DNA from: Uranotaenia lowii
Taxonomy: Eukaryota; Arthropoda; Insecta; Diptera; Culicidae
Assembly (NCBI RefSeq): GCF_029784155.1
Contig: NC_073693.1
Location: forward strand, 116,789,003 to 116,853,002
Direction: 5' to 3'
DNA: 64,000 nucleotides
In this document: positions 35,413-43,681 of the stretch, in pieces
How positions within the stretch are numbered: the stretch's first letter is position 1
Layout: each line of letters begins with the position of its first letter
Made by a program: the position numbers and the translations under genes
Notes under the pieces: generated by a model
Database searches by the model: none
What the model was told of the DNA's origin: nothing
Seen by the model: only the letters and a program-made list of their open reading frames with translations

Positions 35413-36249
35413 ATGAAGTTCTCATCACATTCAGGAACCATCCAAGCTAATAATATCATTCGGAAACAACTTAGCTTGAATGACTACCCTATGTCTCTCA
35501 TAAACCGAATGATTAACAAATCATATGAAAAAACGATACCAGAAGAAGCTATGAACGAGAACGAAAATACAGAAAAATACATTTACCGTTCTCTAACAAA
35601 TATCGAAAACCTTACAACACAAATTATTAAAACATTACACTCAGATTATAAAAACACAAGAGTAGCATGCAAACAAACAAAAACAATCGGATCACTATTT
35701 CCAATTGTAAAAGACAAAACACCATATGACGAAAACACCAATGTCATATACAAAATAAAATGTAAAGGAACATGGAAAAATAATGATGAGAATCAAGAGG
35801 AAGACACTCAAGAAGAAAATGGTGAAAAATGCAAGGCATGCTATATAGGTCTCACAAGCGTGAAACTAAAACAACGAATGTCACAACACCGCTGCCAAAC
35901 TAACGAACTAAAACGCTTGTGGGACCTAGGATACATAAAAACGGATTACCCAATAGCAAAACTTCGACAACAAACTGCACTCTTGGACCACGAGATAGCT
36001 ATGAACCACCTGTTCGACATTGACGGAGTTCGGATCATCGACAGGGGAGACAACCAAGGAAAATTACGAATGCTGGAAAGCTGCCACATTAAAACAACAA
36101 AAAATGCCATAAACATTAAAAAAGACACTGAAAACATCCACCCTACATATTCTAACATTTTCAAAACTATACAATCAATAAACGAAGATCCAAAACACAG
36201 AAAACAAAATAAAAAAACACCACCCAAAACAAAACACACAACAAGCTGA
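35413..36249 (+). CDS. Penelope-like GIY-YIG endonuclease fragment, right copy
   Basis: Identical in protein sequence to the minus-strand copy at 34458-35294, from MKFSSHSGTIQ to the Lys/Thr-rich end. The frame is open upstream to about 35353 (a TGA in the 14-bp centre), so this copy lacks even the few residues kept in the left copy. No frameshift or stop has accumulated in either arm, which fits a recent duplication or ongoing arm-to-arm gene conversion. Downstream lie a hammerhead-like motif at 36549-36587 and a second weaker one near 36780-36820. Confidence 0.8.
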   Translation: MKFSSHSGTIQANNIIRKQLSLNDYPMSLINRMINKSYEKTIPEEAMNENENTEKYIYRSLTNIENLTTQIIKTLHSDYKNTRVACKQTKTIGSLFPIVKDKTPYDENTNVIYKIKCKGTWKNNDENQEEDTQEENGEKCKACYIGLTSVKLKQRMSQHRCQTNELKRLWDLGYIKTDYPIAKLRQQTALLDHEIAMNHLFDIDGVRIIDRGDNQGKLRMLESCHIKTTKNAINIKKDTENIHPTYSNIFKTIQSINEDPKHRKQNKKTPPKTKHTTS

Positions 36250-36548
36250 CATTTAACAACAACAAAACAAAAAGTGAAAAGTGAAGACTGTGCATATTCT
36301 GATGCTGAGGAAAAACTATCCCAAAAACACCAGACAAACGGATTTTATCCATGAAAAACTATTCACAGTAAGTTAAACACAACACCTTTGTTATAACAAA
36401 ACACGATTTAATTCGGAAACATTTAAAAACAGATTAAAAGACAGCTTCAAAACGACCAGCCGAGTCGACCTCAACAAGAAAACGAAACTTTTTAGGTAAA
36501 TTTCTCATATTTGTAATCGGTAAAATACTTTATAAAAATACATTTTCA

Positions 36549-36587
36549 GTCCCTGAAGAAGATCCAAAACGGATTGAAACGTTGGAT
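36549..36587 (+). ncRNA. hammerhead-ribozyme-like motif, right copy
   Basis: Order: GTCC - CTGAAGA - AGATCC/GGATT stem II with AAAAC loop - GAAAC - GTT - GGAT. GTCC can pair with GGAT (one G-U) as stem I. The core matches CUGANGA...GAAA. Hammerheads in Penelope-like terminal repeats are established; activity of this one is inferred. Confidence 0.45.
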
Positions 36588-36885
36588 TTATAAAAACAAA
36601 AATCGTTTTTGCTTAAAAAAGACTGCAAGCCGGAATTCCCATAGGAAAAAACAATATATTCAGTCGATCCCCATACACAAAAAGGAAACTTGTTGGACAA
36701 TTTAAACGAGAAATTTCAGTAAGTACACCATATATTGTAACACATTTTTAAACACATCATTTATTATGTTATATTAATAGACTCCTTGAAAAAGGCATAA
36801 TAAATGCCGAAACTTCGGATGAAGAAATAAAAATCGTTTTAAGATTTTTTCGTGGCTGAAATCGCCGAAAATCAATTTATTCTTT

Positions 36886-37490
36886 TCCTGAAATTTTTAG
36901 GTTAAAAAAACCTTATCTCAATCTTTTGTGTTTATGAATTACTCTTCTGTGTTGAAATCAAGAATAAAACTTTATTGAAATCAAGAATAAAACTATATTG
37001 TGAGTTTTCAAAAACATACAAAAAACTTTTCATTCTCGTTGTGTTACATTGGGTTCAGAAGTGTTTTATTAATGAATAGACGCGCAACCAAATGTCACTT
37101 TTTCGTTCAACAGACAATAAAAAATAGCCAAAGACTTTGATAAAAAACGGGTAGATATCTTGAATGAGATTTCGTTATCAAGATAATACCCGGCACTGTG
37201 TAGGAAATGTCTCTTTTTCGGTTCTCTTCATTTTCCCAAGAATGCATCGCATTGTTGGCTAGAAAAAAAAGCTAACGTCGTCGTGTCGTCGTCATCTGTT
37301 TCGGGATGATTTTCAACTGAAGTTTCGAAGCCCTCCGGGAAGAACACGGACACACCGAAAGTCTCCCGAAGAATTACTTTGTTATTGGAAACTTCTCGGC
37401 TGGAAATAATCAGAAAGAATTGTGATGAGAACATCTTGAATGTACAAAAAATCTTCTCACTTTGTAAGGTGATGTGTAAGCTTTTGCAAA
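36886..37490. other. stretch without a recognised gene; small tandem duplication
   Basis: TTGAAATCAAGAATAAAACT occurs twice in tandem at about 36953-37000. From 37190 to 37450 composition is more balanced and a 68-residue minus-strand ORF with an Asp/Thr run is open, but I recognise no domain or splice context. Confidence 0.45.
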
Positions 37491-39019
37491 TCTATATATA
37501 TAAAAAGCAATTATCTGTATGTTTGTTTGTTTGTTTGTTTGTTTGTTTGTTTGTTTGTTTGTTTGTCCTCTATAGACTCAGCCGTCTTAAGAGCTAGAGA
37601 TCTGAAATTTGGCATGGATGCTCATTAGGACGAGGAATGATGAAAAATGTTTTTAGATTTTTGGACGACCCCTTCTGAAGGGGGTCGTCCATACAAGACA
37701 AATATTGTTTTCACGTTATTGTCGTTATTTTCCGTCGGATTGTGATGAAAACTTGCACATGAGTGTTTTGAGAGACGAGCAATCGATTACAGTTATCAAA
37801 TTTGGGGTCAGGGGTCGGCCAAAGGGGTCGTCCATATCCACTGATTAATGTTTTTGCGATATTGGCGTTATTATACACCGGATTGTGATGAAAATTTGCA
37901 CATGAGTGTTTTGAGAGACGAGCAATCGATTACAGTTATCAAATTTAGGGTCAGGGGTCGGCCAAAGGGGTCGTCCATATCCACTGATTAATGTTTTTGC
38001 GATATTGGCTTTACGATAGATCGTATTGTGATGAAAATTAGCACATGAGTGATTTGAGGGACCAGCAATCGATTTCATGTTTCGAATTGCGGATCAGAAG
38101 TTGGCTGAAGGAGTCGTCCATACCCAAATTTAATGTTTTTGCGATTTTGACGTTATTCTACATTGGATTGAGATGAAAATTTCCGCATAGGAGTTTTGAG
38201 GGACGTTCTTTCGCTTTCAGGTTTCAAATCTTGACTCAAAGGTCGGCAAAAGGGGGTATTATCTGTTCACTGATTTTACGATATTCTCTTGATTGAGCAT
38301 AGAATTGTAATGAAAATTGACACATGGGAGGTTAACAGAAAAGATAATTGATTTCAGGTGTCAAGTTTTGAATCTTGGTCAAAAAAAGACCGTCCATGTT
38401 AGTTTCTCACTGTTTTCGTGATATTGTCGTGATCATGCATCGGATTGAGATGAAAATGATCAGATGAGGATTATAAACTATGAGCAATTGACTCCAGGTA
38501 GCATGTTCCGTGTCAAGGGTCGGCGAAAGGGGCGTCTATATTCACTGTTCACTGTTTTCAAGTTCCTGACGTTATTTTACATTTAAATTGAAAAGAAAAT
38601 AGGCAAAAGGGAGTTTTGAGGAACGTAAAATGGGTTTCAATTATCGAATTTTGGGCAGAAAAAGAGGGTTTCATTGAAAGTTCAGTGTTTTGTGCAATAA
38701 TTTTGTTGGAGGCAGTTAATTGATACCAATTTAAGTGTGAAGGTCAAGCAAAAGAGTCGTGCACATAGACAAATAGTACATGTTTCTGCCATAATGTCTA
38801 GATTTTGCAACCGATCCAGAAGAAAACACTCTCACATAAATTTTAATAAAAAGCCAATCAACCGTTTAATTTGAATTTAAAGTAATAGTAACAATAGCTT
38901 TAAACACTGTTGAATTTTTTCCCCATAATTGTCGAAATAATGTTTCGAATTCATTTTCTAAACTCATTTTGACGTACCAATGATTTAAAGCGAAACGAAG
39001 TTCGTACGGGATCAGCTAG
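37491..39019 (+). mobile_element. Helitron-like element 2 with internal 140-bp repeats
   Basis: It begins TCTATATATATAAAAAGCAA after A and ends GGGATCAGCTAG before T, as element 1 at 9154-10436 does, and shares its 5' 150 bp. A (GTTT)n microsatellite of about 11 units follows at 37521-37566. From about 37680 to 38600 a unit of about 140 bp, recognisable by GGGGTCGTCCATA, GATGAAAA and GTTTTGAGAGACGAGCAATC, is repeated six or seven times, well conserved on the left and progressively diverged to the right. No Rep/helicase gene. Confidence 0.7.
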
Positions 39020-39421
39020 TAAATTCATAAAACTTCGTAACTCATAAACGTAAGAATCTTAAAAATTTACAAAACAATATGAAATTTTAAAAGCTTACTC
39101 AGATTATTGCTTTATAACAATATTGTTCGATTGATGTTTGCTATTTTTTAAAAATTGATTAAAAAAATAGATCGAGTGACTCATTTTTTTTTTCAAAGAA
39201 ATATTCAAAATACATGGCTCATTACGTGTATCCAGTTCATTTATATTTAGAACATAATCGCAAAATTAACATATGTTCCTACCTACATTGTATTCTAGGT
39301 AAAGATATTACTTTCAAAGCTGTCAATCTAAACGATGTTTTCCATTTACCATGTCTCGAAAAAAGCTTGTTGTTGTTATCATTCACTATTCTTCCCTCCC
39401 CTCCTTTCCTTTAAATTGCAG
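39020..39421. other. end of the large intron before exon D
   Basis: AT-rich, ending in a pyrimidine-rich tract (CTATTCTTCCCTCCCCTCCT) and the acceptor ATTGCAG at 39415-39421, a good splice site for exon D. Confidence 0.5.
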
Positions 39422-39898
39422 GCTTTGTGCAACGTGCCCGGAGATTCAGTTCGATAGGACACGCTAACAACGGCTTCGATCCGGAATCTGGGAAGGAAAA
39501 TTTCGATTTCGTGTCATCGAAGCAAAGTTATTACCGAGATAGTTTTCCTTGCAATAGCAACAATAACAAAAACATCAACGAAAAGCTCGCGCAGATCGTC
39601 AACGGCGATACAAAGAAAAATGCGCCTTATAATGATGAAAATAAAAATAACAACAACAACAACAAAAATACCGGGATGCACGATTACGATCCACAGTGTC
39701 ATTTGCGATACCGAAGGATGAAGGGAGCAACGAATGGTGCAAATAATGGAAGGTGGCGGCAAGGAGGAAGGACATTGTTGTCAGCCCAGAGGCAACTTTC
39801 GGATCAACATCGAATGACAAAGGAAGGCTGCTATCAACACAATCAAAAGACGGCTTTGGTGCCGAGAAATGCAGCAACAGCAGCAGCAGTCGGAAAAA
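39422..39898 (+). CDS. ionotropic receptor exon D (polar loop insert), inferred
   Basis: The exon opens with two bases that complete the codon left by exon C (C+GC, Arg) and runs FVQRARRFSSIGHANNGFDP..., then Asn-rich (NDENKNNNNNNKNTGM), then basic and Gln-rich sequence to AATAAAVGK. Its base composition is clearly higher in GC than the intron around it, as for exons A, B and E. The donor AA|GTAATG leaves one base, the phase exon E needs. The stretch shows no membrane segment and would lie in the loop between TM1 and the pore. The link to the receptor rests on splice phase, position and composition, not on homology. Confidence 0.55.
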
Positions 39899-40189
39899 GT
39901 AATGACACTGATATTTATTCCATTTGAATTTGTAACACTGCGATTTTGTGTTTTGCAAATGTCACTTTTGAGTTGATATTGAGAATTGAGATATGATGTT
40001 ACCTTTTATAATTTGTAAAAATTTAACATTTGTAGGTTTCTAATTGTCTAGACAAAAACTTAAATTTCACACACAAACATTCAACATAAATAAAGAGTGA
40101 TACGGACATAATTTGGTCAAGAGAAAACGCGTGTAAATCGGTGAAATCGTTTATTTAAAAAATCAAATTAAATTTCTTTTTCAAGTTTA

Positions 40190-40343
40190 ATTAGTATAAA
40201 ATTCAGGAAAAATATTCAGTTAGGCTTCCGCTTTTCCAAATCCAAATTGCCGGGACTTACGCTTAACCCCTGCCATCAGATTTTATACAGCCACCTTGTC
40301 CACCTTGTTCGCCGCAGAAAGCCAGTTTGCCTTGAACTGCTGC
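40190..40343 (-). pseudogene. mariner transposase copy 2, C-terminal piece
   Basis: The reverse complement holds the end of the transposase (…FKANWLSAANKVDKVAV, then KSRQFGFGKAEA by comparison with copy 1), separated from the main body by the non-LTR insertion. Same stops as copy 1 after the VAV segment are seen. Confidence 0.55.
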
Positions 40344-41419
40344 TTTTATTTATTTATTTATTTATTTAACAATCTTTGCAGATGCTTCCAATTATTTACA
40401 GAAATTAAACTATCCTATTCTAGATTTGAAAACAGATTTCGAAATATTAAAATCAAATTCACTAGCAACTTCATTAAATCTAACACAACATACATCTAAA
40501 GGGTTGTTTTGACCGTTTTGAGTTCGACGATGAGAGAGTCTCAGCAATTCCTGGGATCGGGTAGTCCTCAGAGGAGCATTAAACGGTAGAAGTGATAACA
40601 GTTCTGGACAATCCACGTTATTCTGCAAGATATCGAAAATGAAGAGTCGTTGTAAGAATACGCGCCTTGATGCCAGCGTCGGTAGCTTAAGTAGCAAGCA
40701 ACGTTGTTCGTAAGGCGGAAGTTCAAGGGCGTCGTTCCAAGGTAGCTGGCGTAGAGCGTATCTGACGAAGCATCGTTGCACTCTCTCTATTTTTATCGAA
40801 TGCACCGCCTGATATGGTGCCCAAATTTGCACTCCAAATTCGATAATGCTACGCACAAGAGCACAATACAGTGATTTCAGACTGTAGAAGTCACTAAAAA
40901 ACTACGTGTTCCGTCGTATGAAGCCAAGAACTGCGAAACTTTTGGCTACTGTCGTGGAGATATGCTGGGAGAAGTTGAGCTTGTTGTCTAAAGTGATGCC
41001 AAGGTCTTTGACGACCGATGTGCGATTCAAGTTAGTCGTTGACATTTTGTACTCGAAAGTGATGAAACTTCGTTGTCGAGTGAACGTGATGGTAGTACAT
41101 TTGGTAATATTCGGAGTCATGCCGTTTTGATGGCATCAATCTAGCAGACTGTCAATGTCCTTTTGGAGAGCGCAGCAGTCGACTAACGAAGAAATAGTTC
41201 GGAAAATTTTGAGGTCGTCGGCGTACAGCAGTTTTTCTGACTCAAGAGTAGCAGTCAAATCGTTGATAAAGAGAAGGAATATCAGAGGTCCCAGGTGACT
41301 TCCCTGAGGCACTCCCGAGGTAATTTTGAAAGGTGTCGAGTAAACAGAGCCCAGTCTTACGAAAGCAGTTCGGCCTACAAGATACGAGGTTATCCAATTG
41401 CAGAGCCAATCAGGAAAAA
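40344..41419 (-). pseudogene. non-LTR retrotransposon inside mariner copy 2
   Basis: The copy is flanked by TGCTGC at 40338-40343 and 41420-41425 and ends, in its own orientation, in an (AAAT)n tail at its left edge. Reading minus: LVGRTAFVRLGSVYS, SGVPQGSHLGPLIFLLFIND, a YADDLKIF box, then MTPNITKCTTITFTRQRS with VVKDLGITLDNKLNF, and finally RSIIEFGVQIWAPYQ through ERVQRCFVRYALRQLPW. The frame changes between 40856 and 40902. It begins just before RT motif B, so it is strongly 5'-truncated. It belongs to the same group as 10741-12070 and 51387-53047. Confidence 0.8.
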
Positions 41420-41431
41420 TGCTGCTCGTCC

Positions 41432-42333
41432 TTAGCAGTTTTTTTTGGTCTTCTTTAGGTTCCGCTTGACAATGGCCCAGTATTTCTCAAATGGGCGGAG
41501 CTCTGGCGTGTTCGGAGGGTTCTTGTCCTTGGGAACCACCTGCACGTTGTTGGCGGCGAACCATGGCCTTTTTACCGTAATGGTAAATGCCAAAGCCGGC
41601 CAAAACAGTACGGAACAATCGTGTTTCTTCAGGAAAGGCAGCAGACGTTTATTCAAACAGTCTTTCACGTAAATTTCTTGGTTGTCAGTCCCGGAAGCTA
41701 TGTAAATGCTGCTTTTCAAGCCACAGGAACAGATGGCTTGCCAAATCAGATATTTTTTTGCGAACTTTGAAAGTTTCATGTGCTTGAAAATATCTGCTAC
41801 CTTTCCCCTTCCTTTTGCCGTATAAAACTCCTGTCCCGGAAGTTGCTTGTAGACGGCTTTGACGTATGTTTCGTTGTCCATTACCACGCAGTCAAACTTC
41901 GTCAGCATCGTCGTGTACAGCCTCCGGGATCGCGCTTTGGCCGTCGTATTTTGTTTATCATCGCGATTTGGAGTCACTACCTTCTTGTAAGTCGATAATC
42001 CGGCTCGTTTTTTGGCTCGATGCATGGTTGTAGACGATACACCCAGCTTATTTGCGGCAATACGGAGAGAGAGAGAGGTTAGGGTTTCACTTGAAACTAC
42101 CGGCAACTCTCTTTGTCGTCTCAGCGGCTTCCAGTTTTCGATTTCCCCCCGATCCAGACTTCCTGGCTGTCGACAAACGTTCCCCAAACACTTAAATTAC
42201 ATTAGTAACGGTTGATTTGGCAACTTTCTGCGATTTTGCCAGCTTTGCGTGCGAGTAGCTCGGATTTTCGCGATGCGCGAGCAAAATTTTGATACGCTGC
42301 TCTTCTTCCTTGGACGGCATTTTGACAACTGAA
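41432..42333 (-). pseudogene. mariner-type transposase copy 2, main body
   Basis: Start MPSKEEEQRIKILLAHREN near 42322 on the minus strand; a stop and frame change around 42195 precede FGERLSTARKSG. From 42187 the frame is open to 41432: LRIAANKLGVSSTTMHRA (HTH), CVVMDNETYVKA (first Asp changed context, MDN for MDD), LFWPALAFTITVKRP where the second catalytic Asp is replaced by Ala, and ELRPFEKYWAIVKRN with the Glu. It ends at the LINE insertion. The lost Asp makes it inactive irrespective of the insertion. Confidence 0.8.
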
Positions 42334-42475
42334 GAGTGAATTCCAAAATCAAAATAGGAGCAACATTTTACTTACACACACTTTCAAAATGAGGGGTGTT
42401 CAGGTTTTCCAAATGCAAAATTGAAAAAAATACGTCAAGATGATATTGACCAAATTTTGACCGTATTACCCTTTA

Positions 42476-43011
42476 ATTATCAATCAACTTCACGATTCAA
42501 ACCAATTTATTATTTAAACAAAAAAAAAATAGAAAAATAACAGCTTTTTTAAACAATTTATTAAGTCCAAATAAGTGTTCCAACATGAAAAAACCATCCG
42601 TTTTTCACTTTAAGAGGACATTTTTGTTGCTGTTTTCTGCAAAGATTAATAAATACATTAAATATTTTTCGAGTATTCACTGGATTTAATATTTATTTTT
42701 ATTTTTATGGAGCTTGAAAACTCCCAAAAAACATAATGAATACTGTCTTTATGACTTGATGGCTTGAAAAAGTAGAAATAAAAGAAAAATATTATTTAAT
42801 ATAACGGTTACGGTTTATTCATTACAATTTACCCTCTATTACAAACAACCAACATAATGGCAATGCTAAACAATACTTTCATCGTGCTCTGGAAGTAAAC
42901 AATTGTTTTATTACAAATAAATAACTGCGTCTACTAGCACAAACACAACTCGTTTAAGTTTCTCTTCCAAACCAAAATATTGGTCAATTTAGCGGAGAAT
43001 TAAGTGGACAA
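42476..43011. other. AT-rich spacer between two mariner remnants
   Basis: No gene recognised. Confidence 0.45.
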
Positions 43012-43159
43012 CTTGAAGAGTGAATTCCAAAATCAAAATAGGAGCTACATTCTACACACACACACACCTTCAAAATGAGGGGTGTTCAGGTTTTTTAAAT
43101 GCAAAATTGAAAGAAATACGTCAAGTTGATATTGACCAAATTTTGACCGTATCACCCTT
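43012..43159 (-). mobile_element. solo 5' end of a DD37E mariner
   Basis: Matches the first about 150 bp of copies 1 and 2 (GAAGAGTGAATTCCAAAATC at the inner side, TTGACCAAATTTTGACCGTA, continuing TCACCCTT, at the outer side, then TA). The (CA)n run is longer here. The rest of the element is absent. Confidence 0.8.
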
Positions 43160-43681
43160 TAATTACACTAGTTTACATTATTAAAAAAAAATCGTGAACT
43201 TTATTGGCCAACCTTTATATAAATGTAAAATCGGGCGCTGAATCCGAAAATGAAATTCAAAAAAATCTCAGTAGAACAGTTTTTGAGTTATGCTCCAAAT
43301 ATGAAATTTTTGGAAAAATAAAAAAGTACATGTACTTAGATTGAAATGGCTCGGACTGCATTACAGTAATTTGAAAGCTCTGTTTTGCATATTAAAGGTA
43401 AACAAATTCGCTATCGATCATCTGAACATCATTTTTGCGCATCATCCAGAGTATTGTTAATATGAGTGGCTTTATGAAAGAAAAATATAAAAAACGCATT
43501 TTTTTAGAGAAAATTTTGTTTGAGTGAAAGTTTTATACTCGATGGTAACATTTTAAAAATCTGATTTTCTATTGGCCTTAAATGTGAATCAGAAACAAAG
43601 ATTTCAAGTGGTTATTTTTCAAAATGGGTTGAAAATTGAAAAAATTACGGTTGAGAGAGTAATTTTGAATAGAATGTTGAT

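Larger units (their letters stand above)
34055..36652. repeat. 2.6-kb palindrome (arms about 1292 bp, 14-bp centre)
   Basis: Arms 34055-35346 and 35361-36652 are reverse complements; every pair of positions I checked sums to 70707, and the two 278-residue ORFs are identical. The centre is AACGAGTGAAAATT between GGATGG and CCATCC. On the minus strand the centre reads in frame into the ORF (NFHSFHPLHQK), so those 14 bases belong to the left copy and the right copy starts at CCATCC. Confidence 0.9.
31866..36885. mobile_element. Penelope-like composite, two inverted copies
   Basis: Two partial Penelope-like copies lie head to head. The outer edges match each other in inverse: 31866-31979 with about 36775-36885, and 33498-33583 with about 36690-36775, diverged by several percent. 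The core 34055-36652 is a near-perfect palindrome. The left copy is interrupted by the element at 31980-33497 and keeps about 470 bp (33584-34054) that the right copy replaces with about 40 bp (36653-36692). No RT domain is present; only the C-terminal endonuclease part remains in each copy. Confidence 0.7.
13948..39421 (+). other. 25.5-kb intron of the receptor gene
   Basis: Between exon C and exon D no further receptor sequence is recognisable. The interval holds a nest of transposons, two satellite arrays, a dead mariner, several inverted-repeat elements, the Penelope palindrome and a Helitron-like element. It is an intron only if exons C and D belong together, as their phases suggest. Confidence 0.5.
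40093..42473 (-). mobile_element. DD37E Tc1/mariner element, copy 2, interrupted
   Basis: Flanked by TA (40091-40092 and 42474-42475). The right terminus reads TTGACCAAATTTTGACCGTA, continuing TTACCCTT; the left has AAGAGTGATACGGACATAAT. Without the insertion at 40344-41419 the element would be about 1.3 kb, the size of copy 1. Substitutions relative to copy 1 are spread throughout. Confidence 0.85.

Noticed and set aside
39514..39958. Minus-strand ORFs rich in Val/Ile/Phe opposite exon D
   Set aside because: Antisense of Asn-rich codons (AAC/AAT) gives Val/Leu/Ile runs; the plus strand has the splice sites and matching phases.
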